The notes: generated by a model from the sequence alone, not told the origin. DNA of 64,000 bases from Rhizobiales bacterium 65-79 (GCA_001896885.1 MKRJ01000018.1:1-64000), one strand, 5' to 3'. Shown: positions 44,620-53,919, counted from the first letter of the stretch. Numbers and translations: made by a program.

Positions 44620-45174
44620 ATGAAATCGATATCCGAACTCGCGCTTCATTGGCTGAAGCGGCACCCGGAAGCCCTCACCAGCGGCGAGCGCAATGTGCTG
44701 CAAAGCACGATGGACAGGCGGCCGGTCTCGCGCGACACGAACGAGGCCTATGAGCGGCATCTTTCCGTCGGTGACCGGATGGCCGACTCGATCGCGCGCA
44801 TCGGCGGCTCGTGGCGGTTCATCATGGGCTTCTGCCTTTTCCTTGCGGTCTGGGCGCTCAGCAACATCTGGCTGGCGAGGGATGCCTTCGACCCCTATCC
44901 GTTCATCTTCCTCAACCTGCTGCTTTCGATGCTCGCCGCGATCCAGGCGCCGGTCATCATGATGTCGCAGAACCGGCAGGCCGAGCATGACCGCATCGAC
45001 GCCACGCACGATTACGAAGTGAACCTGAAATCGGAGATCGAGATCATGGCGCTGCACGACAAGCTCGACCAGTTACGCAACGATCAGCTCGTCACGATCC
45101 TTGCCCGTATCGAAAGGCTGGCGGAGGATATCCGGAGGCTGGAGAGCCGCCGCACGCCGCGAGCCGCCGATTGA
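44620..45174 (+). CDS. DUF1003 membrane protein
   Basis: A 184-residue inner-membrane protein of the DUF1003 family. The family core GDRMADSIARIGGSWRFIMG (about 51-70) leads into two membrane segments (about 66-86 and 97-119, the latter FIFLNLLLSMLAAIQAPVIMM), then MSQNRQAEHDRIDATHDYEVNLKSE and a C-terminal coiled coil. Function is not established. GATAGGACG before ATG 44620 serves as ribosome binding site; the reading frame stays open far upstream but only antisense to the glycosylase gene. Confidence 0.9.
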   Translation: MKSISELALHWLKRHPEALTSGERNVLQSTMDRRPVSRDTNEAYERHLSVGDRMADSIARIGGSWRFIMGFCLFLAVWALSNIWLARDAFDPYPFIFLNLLLSMLAAIQAPVIMMSQNRQAEHDRIDATHDYEVNLKSEIEIMALHDKLDQLRNDQLVTILARIERLAEDIRRLESRRTPRAAD

Positions 45175-45183
45175 AAGAAATCT

Positions 45184-45537
45184 CTAGGTCCCCAGGAACA
45201 GGTCGACGAGCGCCAGCAGCCACACACCCGCCGCGAGGATCACGGCTAGCAGCACGGCGAGCGAGCCACAATCCTTGGCAAGCTGGATATCGGGGTTGAA
45301 CTCGCGCGAGAGCGCGTTGCAGGCGGCCTCGACCGCCGTGTTCAGCACCTCGACGATCATCAGCACGACCAGGGAGCCGACCAGAAGCGCATAGCCGCGC
45401 CACGTCCTGGCGAGAAACCAGCCTACCGGGAGCGAAAGCAGGAGCAGGAAGACCTCCTGCTGGAAAGCGGCTTCAAAACGGACGAGGCGGCCGAACGCCC
45501 GCACGGAATTCCTGAACGCATTGATCAGCCGCAGCAT
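45184..45537 (-). CDS. dgkA: Diacylglycerol kinase
   Basis: A 117-residue integral membrane kinase that recycles diacylglycerol to phosphatidic acid. Three membrane segments and the signature EVLNTAVEAACNALSREFNPDIQLAKDCG (about 68-96) are clear. I chose ATG 45537 (MLRLINAFRNS) because GGAGGG precedes it at good spacing; a start at 45558 is less likely. It converges with the DUF1003 gene, leaving only 9 bp between the stops. Confidence 0.92.
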   Translation of the reverse strand: MLRLINAFRNSVRAFGRLVRFEAAFQQEVFLLLLSLPVGWFLARTWRGYALLVGSLVVLMIVEVLNTAVEAACNALSREFNPDIQLAKDCGSLAVLLAVILAAGVWLLALVDLFLGT

Positions 45538-45682
45538 GGGCTCCCTCCGCTTCTCCACCCGCTCTTACCGCTCGCGACGCATGAAGAAAATGCCCCCGCA
45601 AATAACAGGTTCAGCCGGCGGTGGAATCTCCTTGCCGCCGCCCCGGCCTGTCCCATATCGTCTTTCAGAAAGGAAAACTGAA

Positions 45683-46066
45683 ATGTCTATCAAAGGATTG
45701 GCACTGGCCGGAGCGGTCGCCGTGCTCGGGCTCGGGCTCGGCGGGTGCGTGGACGGCGGGCCCTATTACGGCGCGTATAGCTATTCCGACTATTACGGGT
45801 CCTACTACGGTCCGGGCTACTATGACCCCTATTATGGCGGCGCCATCTATGGCGGTTATTACGACGGATACTACCGCAGGCACCATCACCGTTACCGGGA
45901 CCATCATGACGGCCATCATCGATACGGGCAGAACAGCTACGGCAGCCATGTCTCCTATCGCGAAAGCGGCAGTCGTCCATCGTATCGCGGCCGTCCGTCC
46001 TATCGGCCCGGCGGGAGCAGCGTCCATGTCGGGCAACACGGGATCAGGAACGACCAGCGGCCCTGA
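45683..46066 (+). CDS. Small Tyr/Gly/His-rich lipoprotein
   Basis: A 127-residue predicted lipoprotein. The signal peptide MSIKGLALAGAVAVLGLGLGGC has a lipobox LGGC with the cysteine at residue 22. The mature part is a low-complexity series of Tyr-Gly repeats (YYGSYYGPGYYDPYYGG), then a histidine-rich segment (RRHHHRYRDHHDGHHR) that could bind metal, and a Ser/Arg/Pro tail. GAAAGGAAAAC is the ribosome binding site. No known family is recognised; an envelope role is inferred from the lipobox. Confidence 0.8.
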   Translation: MSIKGLALAGAVAVLGLGLGGCVDGGPYYGAYSYSDYYGSYYGPGYYDPYYGGAIYGGYYDGYYRRHHHRYRDHHDGHHRYGQNSYGSHVSYRESGSRPSYRGRPSYRPGGSSVHVGQHGIRNDQRP

Positions 46067-46084
46067 ACGGCTCGACGCAGCCGT

Positions 46085-46507
46085 TCATTCCGTCCCGCGG
46101 TCGTGCATCGGCAATCCGTCGGCTATCGTATAATAATCGCCCTTGTCGGCGACGAAGATATGGTACGCGCCGCTGAGCCCCGAGGGCTGGTCGAAGGAGC
46201 CGGCGAGGACGGAAATGTAGTCGGATCCGTCCCGCTTCCAGAAGAGCGCCGAGCCGCAGGTGCGGCAAAATCCCCGGCGCGCATCTGGCGAAGCCCTGTA
46301 CCAGGTCAGGTTCCCGCCTCCTTCGACCGTGATCTTCCCGTCCGTGACATTGGTAGCCGCGTAGTAATGGCCGCTCTGCTTGCGGCATTGCGAGCAATGA
46401 CAGTAGATGACCCCGCGCAGCAGTCCCTGCGTCGTGAACCGCACCGCGCCGCAGAGGCAACTTCCCGAATGGATTTCGCTCAAGCGGCCTCTCCTCTTCT
46501 CTAGCAT
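46085..46507 (-). CDS. GFA family protein (CENP-V/Gfa-like zinc protein)
   Basis: A 140-residue protein of the glutathione-dependent formaldehyde-activating enzyme family. Zinc-binding cysteines are in GSCLCGAVRF, CHCSQCRKQSG and FCRTCGSALFW, the full set for the family. The annotated ATG at 46507 has a poor ribosome binding site, while a TTG at 46483 (start LSEIHSGSC) follows AGAGGAGAGG at good spacing and may be the real start. Family members are mostly of unknown substrate; direct formaldehyde activation is doubtful for most. Confidence 0.87.
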   Translation of the reverse strand: MLEKRRGRLSEIHSGSCLCGAVRFTTQGLLRGVIYCHCSQCRKQSGHYYAATNVTDGKITVEGGGNLTWYRASPDARRGFCRTCGSALFWKRDGSDYISVLAGSFDQPSGLSGAYHIFVADKGDYYTIADGLPMHDRGTE

Positions 46508-46881
46508 GAAGCTATGCCCTGAAGGCGTTGCCGGACCATCGCAAATCGCTGAACGCTGCGATCAGCGAAATGCGACGCCGGTGCAGACAAAAAGGGCGCC
46601 GGACCCTCGGCAGGGAAAAGAGCCTGACGGCGGTGGCAAAGGCTCAGGGGCGCAGTGCCCGTGGAAGAGCCATCCCCGGCAACGTAAGCCTCATCCTGCA
46701 GGCGGAGGTCGAGACGAACGAGCCCTTACGATCTCGACGACATTTCGGATGTTGATGATATGCCGCCGGCGAAGCGCAGAGCGCGACGCCGCCCACAGTC
46801 TTCTCCCCGTTGACGGGGAGAAGTGCCGCCCTTCGATAAACTCAGGGGGCGATGAGGGGCAGCGCCGAGGTTCCCGGCCCT
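46508..46881. repeat. Gap with a rhizobial intergenic palindromic repeat
   Basis: No gene is seen in these 374 bp. Bases 46800-46823 are a perfect hairpin (CTTCTCCCCGT, two-base loop, ACGGGGAGAAG), followed by GTGCCGCCCTTCG and GGGCGATGAGGGGCAGCGC. This combination looks like a dispersed palindromic repeat of Mesorhizobium-type genomes. It lies just downstream of the DAHP synthase gene and could also stop its transcription. Confidence 0.6.
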
Positions 46882-48261
46882 TTACCCGTTGACCGCCTTC
46901 TTGTGCGAGAAGCCGGCGCGGTTCTTGTTCAGGAGTTCCGCCACGAGGAAAGCCAGTTCCAGCGCCTGGTCCGCGTTGAGGCGCGGATCGCAATGCGTGT
47001 GGTAGCGGTCCTGCAATTCCTCCGCCGTGACCGCGCGCGCGCCGCCGGTGCATTCGGTGACGTTCTTGCCCGTCATCTCGACATGGATGCCGCCCGGATG
47101 CGAACCCTCGGCGTGGTGCACGTCGAAGAAGGTCTGCACCTCCTTGAGGATGCGCTCGAATGGCCGAGTCTTGAAGCCGGCGGCGGTGATGGTGTTGCCG
47201 TGCATGGGATCGCAGGACCAGACCACCTTGCGCCCTTCCTTCTTCACGGCGCGCGCCAGCTTCGGCAGGTGTTCCGCGACCTTGTCGGCGCCGAAGCGCG
47301 CGATGAGGGTCAGCCGGCCCGGCTCGTTCTCGGGGTTGAGCAGGTCGATCAGTTGCAGCAGCCCGTCGGCCGTCATCGACGGTCCGCATTTCAGTCCGAG
47401 CGGGTTCTTGATGCCACGGCAATATTCGACATGGGCGTGGTCCGGCTGGCGCGTGCGGTCGCCGATCCAGATCATGTGGCCGGAGGTCGCGTACCAGTCG
47501 CCCGAGGTGGAATCGACGCGGGTCATCGCCTCCTCGTAACCGAGAAGCAGCGCCTCGTGGCTGGTGTAGAAATCCGTCTCACGCAGCGAGGCATTCGTCT
47601 CCGCCGTGATGCCGATCGAGCGCATGAACTCGATCGTCTCGGAAATGCGGCTCGCCAGCGCCTCGTAGCGCTCCGCCTGCGGGCTGTCGGCGACAAAGCC
47701 CAGCATCCACCTGTGGACATTGTCGAGGCTCGCATAGCCGCCCTGGGCGAACGCCCTCAAAAGGTTGAGCGTCGCCGCCGACTGCCGGTAGGCCATGATC
47801 TGGCGCGCCGGATCGGGCACGCGCGACTTCTCCTCGAACTCGATGCCGTTGATGATGTCGCCGCGGTAGGACGGCAACGTCATTCCGTCCTTCGTCTCGT
47901 TGTCGGCGGAACGCGGCTTGGCGAACTGCCCGGCGATGCGGCCGACCTTCACCACCGGCTGCGAGCCGGCGAAGGTGAGCACCACCGCCATCTGCAGGAA
48001 CACGCGGAAGAAGTCGCGGATGTTGTCGGCGCCGTGCTCGGCGAAGCTCTCGGCGCAGTCGCCGCCCTGGAGCAGGAAGCTTTCGCCATTCGCGACACTG
48101 GCCAGCGCCCGCTTCAGCTTGCGCGCCTCACCTGCAAACACCAGCGGCGGAAAGGTCGAAAGCTGCTTCTCGGTGGCGGCGAGCGCGTCCTTGTCCGGAT
48201 AGGATGGGACCTGCTGGATCGGCATCGCCCTCCAGGAATTCGGTGTCCATTTCTTCGTCAT
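46882..48261 (-). CDS. 3-deoxy-7-phosphoheptulonate synthase, class II
   Basis: A 459-residue class II (plant-type) DAHP synthase, the first enzyme of the shikimate pathway (erythrose 4-phosphate plus phosphoenolpyruvate). It starts [19 protein letters not shown], a classic class II N-terminus. Active-site blocks include [12 protein letters not shown] (with the metal-binding Cys), [12 protein letters not shown], and [12 protein letters not shown] and [13 protein letters not shown] near the end. I chose ATG 48261 over an extension to 48345, which reads into the divergent promoter. It is likely the main entry enzyme for aromatic amino acids here. Confidence 0.95.
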   Translation of the reverse strand: MTKKWTPNSWRAMPIQQVPSYPDKDALAATEKQLSTFPPLVFAGEARKLKRALASVANGESFLLQGGDCAESFAEHGADNIRDFFRVFLQMAVVLTFAGSQPVVKVGRIAGQFAKPRSADNETKDGMTLPSYRGDIINGIEFEEKSRVPDPARQIMAYRQSAATLNLLRAFAQGGYASLDNVHRWMLGFVADSPQAERYEALASRISETIEFMRSIGITAETNASLRETDFYTSHEALLLGYEEAMTRVDSTSGDWYATSGHMIWIGDRTRQPDHAHVEYCRGIKNPLGLKCGPSMTADGLLQLIDLLNPENEPGRLTLIARFGADKVAEHLPKLARAVKKEGRKVVWSCDPMHGNTITAAGFKTRPFERILKEVQTFFDVHHAEGSHPGGIHVEMTGKNVTECTGGARAVTAEELQDRYHTHCDPRLNADQALELAFLVAELLNKNRAGFSHKKAVNG

Positions 48262-48442
48262 TGTCGCACCCGATATGCTCGATCGGCGGTCTTCCGCCCC
48301 GTTCGCCTCCACTGTCGTGGGAGACGGCTCCATACACCAAGCCATTTTGTCATTCTACCCTTCTTCGTGGCCAAACCGAATAGAGATCGCCCGAGTTGAT
48401 GCGAGCGTGTATGCTCATGACGTTCTTCGGGTGCCGTTTGGT

Positions 48443-49531
48443 ATGCGTGGGATCAGGGCTATCGTCGGCCAGGTCGGGATGCGGGGCACGCGCGCGCCTT
48501 TGGAGGCGCTGCTCGCGGTTCTCGGGTTGTGTTGCCTGACCGCGCTGTCGATCCGCGAGTTGCCGGACGCGGAACGGGCCGCGCTCAAGGCCGTACTGGT
48601 CGTGATCTGGTGCATCTACGCCGCGGAACTGGCGGCAGCGCTGGTCTGGCGAAACGGAGCCGCTCCCGGAAAATCGGTTTCGGTCATCGACCTCCTGGCG
48701 GTCGCCATACCGGCGGCCACCTTCATCGTCGCTCCCCATTCCGGCGATGCAAGCCTGTCCTGCGCCCTGTGGCTGCTGAAACCGCTTCGGGACCTGCCGG
48801 TAGTCCGCCTGATGGGCGCGGTTCTCGCGACAGAAGGCGCGAACCTGCTCGGCGTCCTCGCCATCTTCCTGGCCATCCTCTTCGCCGCCTCGCTCGGCGG
48901 ATACGTGCTCGAGCGCAATCTCCAGCCGGAGCAGTTCGGCAGCATACCGAAAGCGATGTGGTGGGGGGTCGTGACGCTCACGACGACGGGCTACGGAGAC
49001 GAGATACCCCGGAGCTTCGCCGGCCGCCTGCTCGCCGGAATGGTCATGATGAGCGGCATAGGCGTATTTGCGCTATGGGCCGGCATCCTGGCCAGCGGCT
49101 TCTCGGAGCAGCTGCGCCGGGAGGACTTCCTGCGCAAATGGCAGCTCGTCTCCGCCGTCCCGCTCTTCCGGCAACTGGGCCCGGAAGAACTGCTCGCAAT
49201 CGTGCGCTGCCTCCATCCGGGAAAGGCGTCTCCCGGCGCGGTCCTCTGCCGCAAGGGGGAGAAGGGCGACCGCATGTTCTTCATCGTCGACGGCCATGTC
49301 GGCGTCGCCACCGCCGCGCCGGTGGAGCTCGGGCCCGGCAGTTTCTTCGGAGAAATGGCGCTGATCACCGGCGAGCCGCGGAATGCCACGGTCGTCGCAT
49401 CGACCCAGATCTCGTTCCTGTCGCTCAATGCGCTGGACTTCCACATCCTTGCGAGCCGGAACTCGCAGATAGCCGAAATCATCCGCAAGACGGCGTTGGA
49501 GCGCCGAGCCGTGGACGCCGCGCCGAGATAG
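48443..49531 (+). CDS. Cyclic-nucleotide-gated potassium channel, MloK1-like
   Basis: A 362-residue six-transmembrane channel with a C-terminal cyclic-nucleotide-binding domain. The selectivity filter is TTGYGD (181-186), preceded by the pore helix IPKAMWWGVVTLT. The CNB domain (about 240-350) has FFGEMALITGEPRNATV, the phosphate-binding cassette with the key arginine at 313. From memory the whole protein follows M. loti MloK1 closely, including a very short linker between the last helix and the CNB domain and only few charges in S4. The ATG at 48443 gives a length near MloK1 (355); the frame stays open to 48275. It is divergent from DAHP synthase. Confidence 0.92.
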   Translation: MRGIRAIVGQVGMRGTRAPLEALLAVLGLCCLTALSIRELPDAERAALKAVLVVIWCIYAAELAAALVWRNGAAPGKSVSVIDLLAVAIPAATFIVAPHSGDASLSCALWLLKPLRDLPVVRLMGAVLATEGANLLGVLAIFLAILFAASLGGYVLERNLQPEQFGSIPKAMWWGVVTLTTTGYGDEIPRSFAGRLLAGMVMMSGIGVFALWAGILASGFSEQLRREDFLRKWQLVSAVPLFRQLGPEELLAIVRCLHPGKASPGAVLCRKGEKGDRMFFIVDGHVGVATAAPVELGPGSFFGEMALITGEPRNATVVASTQISFLSLNALDFHILASRNSQIAEIIRKTALERRAVDAAPR

Positions 49532-49558
49532 GCGGAAGCTGAGAAGAGAGGGAACCTC

Positions 49559-50266
49559 TCACGGGAGGATGGACGACGGCCCGGGCGGGATCTGGCTGCA
49601 GCCATGCTCCTCGCAGATCCTGTCGAACAGCGCCGCTTCGGCAGCCGAGAGCGCCACGGCCCGGGGATAGGCCGGCGTCGCGCGGTCGATCAGCATGGGC
49701 GTCTCGAACCCTTCGGTTTCCACGAAGAACCGGCGCAATCCCTCTTCCCCGTGCATATGCAGAAAGCCCTGCATCACCGCATCCAGATAGGACTGCAGGA
49801 TCAGCGGCGGCTCGCGATGCGGCGGCAGATCGGGATCCGCCTCATAGACATAGGTCGCGACATCTGCGCCGAGGGCGCGCGGGAATTCGAGTTCCGCATC
49901 GCTCAGCGGGATGCGCCGGTAGCGCGCCTCCCTGGCATCGACCGAGGCCAGGTTCTCGGCGCGATCCAAGATGAGGACGCCGTCGCAGCACGCGCCGGGT
50001 TCGCGGCGCACCGTCAGCAATGCCGCCGGAAAGCCCGGCATGTCCGGCCGCGGCCGCCAGCATCGCCGCCAGCCGACCAACCGTGCCGGCACCATATCGA
50101 CGATGTCGGTTCTCAGCGTCGCGCGGTTGACCAGCGAGCCATAGCCGAAATAGGCGACCAGAGCCCCTGCCCCGGGCCGTTCGCCGGACGCAGCGGCCGG
50201 GTTCTCCTTCAACATTCCGCGACCCGAACGCGCATCGTGAAAGTTCTTCATTGACTTCGGAAGCAA
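49559..50266 (-). CDS. Gamma-glutamylcyclotransferase-like (AIG2/GGCT fold) protein
   Basis: A 235-residue protein of the gamma-glutamylcyclotransferase-like fold. The hallmark YFGYGSLVN (about 39-47) forms the substrate-binding loop, followed by RLVGWRRCW and a C-terminal helical region. Relatives include ChaC-type glutathione-degrading enzymes and AIG2 proteins; the usual catalytic glutamate is likely in the VDAREARYRRIPL region. ATG codons at 50266, 50251 and 50215 are all possible starts, since the first 35 residues are not conserved. Confidence 0.72.
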   Translation of the reverse strand: MLPKSMKNFHDARSGRGMLKENPAAASGERPGAGALVAYFGYGSLVNRATLRTDIVDMVPARLVGWRRCWRPRPDMPGFPAALLTVRREPGACCDGVLILDRAENLASVDAREARYRRIPLSDAELEFPRALGADVATYVYEADPDLPPHREPPLILQSYLDAVMQGFLHMHGEEGLRRFFVETEGFETPMLIDRATPAYPRAVALSAAEAALFDRICEEHGCSQIPPGPSSILP

Positions 50267-50396
50267 CGGGTATATCCAAGCCTCGCTCGATTTTCATCCT
50301 TGAATAGAGCGAACGGAAAGGATCACGCCGCCATGCCTGGCGACAGTCGAAGTCGAACTCAATCGCCGTCCACGGCAGGCGCCTGATCCGTCCTTC

Positions 50397-50433
50397 GGCT
50401 CGCGCGCTGCCGCGGACGGCAGCGGAGCGAGCC
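50397..50433 (+). promoter_or_regulatory. Hairpin enclosing the mgtE ribosome binding site
   Basis: GGCTCGC (50397-50403) pairs with GCGAGCC (50427-50433), and GCTGCCG (50406-50412) pairs with CGGCAGC (50417-50423) around a four-base loop. The only interruption is an internal loop containing part of GGAG (50424-50427), the ribosome binding site of mgtE. The stem ends exactly at the base before the ATG at 50434, so folding should block translation initiation. Confidence 0.6.
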
Positions 50434-51798
50434 ATGAATGAAATCCCGGTCATCGCCGGCGAGGTCGAACCGGCCATCGCCGAAAAACTGGCTAAAGAGC
50501 ATGTCGCCGATCTCGTCGACAGGCTGAACGAAGAGACGCAAGAGGATGCCGCGCGGATCATCGCCGCGCTGCCCTTCGAGCGTGCGGTGGAAGTGTTCGA
50601 TCAGCCCGGCCTCGATGCGCCGGCCGAACTGATCAGCAGCCTGCCGGACGCGCGGGCGGCCTCCATCCTGTCGGCCATGTCCTCGGACCGCGCGGCCGAT
50701 CTCTTCCGCGATCTCGAACCCTCGTCGCGAAAAACCCTTCTGGAAGCGGTCGACGCGGATGCGAGGCAGGCTGTCCTGCGCATTCTCGGCTATCCCGAGA
50801 ACAGCGCCGGAGCGATCATGACGACTGAGTTCGTCAGCGTGCCGTCGGACTGGACCGTCGGCCGCGCGCTCGACCATATCCGCAAGGTGGAGCGGACGCG
50901 CGAGACCGTCTACGCCATCTACGTCACGGATCCGAAAAGCGGCAGGCTGGTGCGTTCCGTCGGCCTGCGGCGGCTCGTGGTGAGCGATCCGTCGAGCCTC
51001 ATCGTCGATGTGGCCCAGAGGACGAAGCCCATCGCGGTCAGCCCCCTTGCCGAACGCGAGAAGGCGGCGCAACTGATCTCCAAATACGACCTCTTAGCCG
51101 TGCCGGTCGTGGAGGATGGGCATGTGATCGGTATCGTCACGGTCGACGACATCGTGGACGCGATCCTCGAGGAGACGACCGAGGACGTGCAGAAGTTCGG
51201 CGGCGTCGAGGCGCTCGACGAGCCCTACATGAAGATCGGCTTCCTCGACATGTTCCGCAAGCGCGTGGGCTGGCTGCTCGTGCTGTTCCTGAGCGAGATG
51301 CTGACCGCGACCGCGATGCAGGGCTACCAGACGGAACTGGAAAAGGCGATCGTGCTCACGCTCTTCATTCCGCTCATCATGAGTTCCGGCGGCAATTCCG
51401 GCTCGCAGGCGACGTCGCTCATCATCCGCGCCATGGCGCTGAGGGAGATCGGCCTTGCCGATTGGTGGCGGATCGCCGCGCGCGAGATACCGACGGGGCT
51501 GGCGCTCGGCTCGGTCCTCGGGATCGTCGCGATCTGCCGGATCGTGACCTGGCAATATCTCGGGTTCTACGACTACGGCCACTTCTGGCCGCTCGTCGCG
51601 CTGACCGTGGGGGCGGCGCTGGTCGGCATCGTGACTTTCGGGACCCTGGCCGGCTCGATGCTGCCATTCCTGCTGAAGGCGCTCGGCTTCGATCCGGCGA
51701 GCGCCTCCGCTCCCTTCGTCGCCACCCTCGTCGACGTGTCGGGACTGGTGATCTATTTCTCGGTCGCGCTCGTCATCCTGCACGGGACGATGCTGTAA
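50434..51798 (+). CDS. mgtE: Magnesium transporter MgtE
   Basis: A 454-residue Mg2+ channel. An N-terminal superhelical domain (about 10-130) with repeated ALPxxxAxEVF-like helices is followed by two CBS domains (about 135-255, ending VGIVTVDDIVDAILEETTED), a plug helix and five membrane segments (about 285-450). The pore-lining stretch PLIMSSGGNSGSQATSLIIRAMALREI is diagnostic for MgtE. Cytosolic Mg2+ bound between N and CBS domains closes the channel in the family. The ribosome binding site lies in a hairpin, so expression may be controlled at translation. Confidence 0.95.
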   Translation: MNEIPVIAGEVEPAIAEKLAKEHVADLVDRLNEETQEDAARIIAALPFERAVEVFDQPGLDAPAELISSLPDARAASILSAMSSDRAADLFRDLEPSSRKTLLEAVDADARQAVLRILGYPENSAGAIMTTEFVSVPSDWTVGRALDHIRKVERTRETVYAIYVTDPKSGRLVRSVGLRRLVVSDPSSLIVDVAQRTKPIAVSPLAEREKAAQLISKYDLLAVPVVEDGHVIGIVTVDDIVDAILEETTEDVQKFGGVEALDEPYMKIGFLDMFRKRVGWLLVLFLSEMLTATAMQGYQTELEKAIVLTLFIPLIMSSGGNSGSQATSLIIRAMALREIGLADWWRIAAREIPTGLALGSVLGIVAICRIVTWQYLGFYDYGHFWPLVALTVGAALVGIVTFGTLAGSMLPFLLKALGFDPASASAPFVATLVDVSGLVIYFSVALVILHGTML

Positions 51799-51819
51799 AT
51801 TCGTGCCGCCTGGCCGCGT

Positions 51820-53211
51820 TCAACCGACGCGTTCGCCGTCCTTCACCCGGTAGGAGGGCTGGTACATGGTGACCAGTTCCTCCGCCATGGTCGGGTGGAC
51901 GGCCATGGTGCGGTCGAAATCGTCCTTGGTCAGCCCGGCCTTGATCGGGATGGCGAGAAGCTGCGCCGCCTCGCCGGCATCCGGCCCGATGATATGGGCG
52001 CCGAGCACCTTGCGGCTCCTCGCATTCACCACGAGCTTCATCAGCATCTTCTCGTCACGGCCAGCGAGGATATGCCGCATCGGCCGGAAGGAGGCGCTGT
52101 AGATCTCCAGTTCCTCGAACTTCTTCGCCGCGACCTCTTCGGTCAGGCCGACCGTCCCGATCTCCGGCTGCGAAAAGACGGCCGTGGCGATCGTGTCGAA
52201 ATCGGGAGGCGTCGGGTTGCCCTTGAACACCGTCTCGACGAAGCACATCGCCTCATGGATGGCGACCGGCGTCAATTGCACGCGGTCGGTGACATCGCCG
52301 ATGGCCCAGATATTGTCGACGTTCGTGCGTGAATACTCGTCGACGACGATCTCGCCGGTCTTGCCGGTCTCGACGCCGGCAGCCTCCAGTCCCAGACCCT
52401 CGGTGTTCGGCACCCGGCCGAGCGCCAGCATCACCTGGTCGGCGACCACCGTGCCGCCATCGGACAGGCGGCCGTGCAGCCGACCGTCCGCCGCGCGGTG
52501 GATGCGCTCGAAAATGGCCTGGCAATGGATGCGGATGCCTTTCTTCTCCATCGTCTCGTGCAGGCGACGGCGCAGATCCTGATCGAAACGATTGAGGATC
52601 TCCAACCCGCGATAGACCAGCGTCGTCTCGACCCCCAGCCCATGGAAGATATTGGCGAACTCCACCGCTATATAGCCGCCACCGGCGATGGCGATCGCCT
52701 TCGGCAGTTCGGCGAGGTGGAACGTCTCGTTGGAGCTGATGCAGAGTTCATGCCCGGGCAGCGAAAGGTGCGGGTTGGGGTGGCCGCCGGTGGCAAGCAG
52801 GATCCGCTCGGCCGTCACCGTCCGATCCTCGGAAATGAGGCGGATCGTATGGCAGTCCACGAGTTCGGCCCGCGTGTCGAATATGTCGGCGCCGGCCTTG
52901 TCCAGTCCGTGCCTATAGAGCCCTTCGAGCCGCGCGATCTCGCGATCCTTGTTGGCGATCAGCGTCGGCCAGTCGAAGCTCGGCTCCGGCACCGTCCAGC
53001 CGTAGCCGGCGGCGTCCTCGAAATGTTCGGAAAACTGCGAGGCATAGACGAAAAGCTTCTTCGGCACGCAGCCGCGGATGACGCAGGTGCCGCCGAAGCG
53101 GTATTCTTCCGCGATCCCCACGCGCTTGCCGAGCGAGGCGGTCACGCGGCCGGCCCTGACGCCTCCCGAGCCGCCGCCAATGACGAAGAGATCGTAATCG
53201 TATTTTGCCAT
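51820..53211 (-). CDS. gor: Glutathione-disulfide reductase
   Basis: A 463-residue flavoprotein of the pyridine nucleotide-disulfide oxidoreductase family. FAD-binding GGGSGGVRA (12-20) is followed by the redox-active pair C43-V-I-R-G-C48 in GGTCVIRGCVPKK; the arginine/isoleucine style differs from the lipoamide dehydrogenase motif and matches glutathione reductase. The NAD(P)-binding site is IAGGGYIAVEFA, and the C-terminal HPTMAEELVTMY holds the active-site histidine and glutamate. It reduces GSSG with NADPH. Clear of its neighbours by 107 bp upstream. Confidence 0.94.
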   Translation of the reverse strand: MAKYDYDLFVIGGGSGGVRAGRVTASLGKRVGIAEEYRFGGTCVIRGCVPKKLFVYASQFSEHFEDAAGYGWTVPEPSFDWPTLIANKDREIARLEGLYRHGLDKAGADIFDTRAELVDCHTIRLISEDRTVTAERILLATGGHPNPHLSLPGHELCISSNETFHLAELPKAIAIAGGGYIAVEFANIFHGLGVETTLVYRGLEILNRFDQDLRRRLHETMEKKGIRIHCQAIFERIHRAADGRLHGRLSDGGTVVADQVMLALGRVPNTEGLGLEAAGVETGKTGEIVVDEYSRTNVDNIWAIGDVTDRVQLTPVAIHEAMCFVETVFKGNPTPPDFDTIATAVFSQPEIGTVGLTEEVAAKKFEELEIYSASFRPMRHILAGRDEKMLMKLVVNARSRKVLGAHIIGPDAGEAAQLLAIPIKAGLTKDDFDRTMAVHPTMAEELVTMYQPSYRVKDGERVG

Positions 53212-53258
53212 CGGCCTGCCATCCTTTGTCGGAGGAGAGGTCTAAGAGCGCGGAAGGC

Positions 53259-53290
53259 AAAAGAAAAGCCCGGCGGTTTTCTCGCCGGGC
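53259..53290 (-). terminator. Rho-independent terminator after the DUF2059 gene
   Basis: On the minus strand a perfect 8-bp GC stem (GCCCGGCG and CGCCGGGC, 53268-53275 and 53283-53290, seven-base loop) is followed by a T-rich tail (TTTTCTTT, 53259-53267). It lies 28 bp downstream of the DUF2059 stop and before the gor start. Confidence 0.85.
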
Positions 53291-53318
53291 CGATCCTGTG
53301 AAAGCGAATTCCCCGAAG

Positions 53319-53897
53319 CTACTGCTTCTTCGAACTGTCCTGCTGCGGCTGGCTGCCGTTGCCGCCGTCGACGACAGGCGCGGTATTCTTGATCGGATGT
53401 TTCTCGGCCATCTCCTTGGCCACGGCCTCCGCGAGGTCGCGTGCGATGCCGCGCTGCCAGATATCGGCGGCGCGCGCCAGTTCGGCGGTAACTTCCGGGC
53501 CCTTTTCGAGAAGCTTCTTCCCGGCCTCGGAATTATAGAAGGCGGCGATCGCCTTCAGTTCATCCTCGGTGAAAGCCTTGGCGTAGTCGGTCGCCGATTC
53601 GGTCTCCAGATCGGCCCGGCGCGAGGCCATCGCAAGCGCCTGCTTGTCGACGATGGCGATAATGTCTTCCTGAAGGTTCGGATCCTTCTGGATGAGCTGT
53701 CCCTTCAGCGCCTGTGCGGCATTCGGCAATATCTGGTCGAAAGGGTCCGTCGCCTTAATCGCCGTGATCGCGCCCCGAGCCGCTTGCAGGTGCGAAGCAG
53801 AAATATCGTCGGCCCTGGATGGCGCGGCGGCAATCGCCAGAAACGCGACCGCCGCACCAGCGGCCAGCATATTGCGAACCTTACCCGTCGAAATCAT
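53319..53897 (-). CDS. DUF2059 secreted protein
   Basis: A 192-residue exported protein. The signal peptide (about 1-29, ending APSRA) is followed by a helical DUF2059 domain: LIQKDPNLQEDIIAIVDKQALAMA and YAKAFTEDELKAIAAFYNSEAGKKLLEK (about 110-137) are the family core. A low-complexity tail (GNGSQPQQDSSKKQ) ends the protein. The function of DUF2059 is unknown. It sits 22 bp after rpiA, likely cotranscribed, and a strong terminator follows. Confidence 0.88.
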   Translation of the reverse strand: MISTGKVRNMLAAGAAVAFLAIAAAPSRADDISASHLQAARGAITAIKATDPFDQILPNAAQALKGQLIQKDPNLQEDIIAIVDKQALAMASRRADLETESATDYAKAFTEDELKAIAAFYNSEAGKKLLEKGPEVTAELARAADIWQRGIARDLAEAVAKEMAEKHPIKNTAPVVDGGNGSQPQQDSSKKQ

Positions 53898-53919
53898 GTG
53901 TCCTGGAACTCCCGATTGA

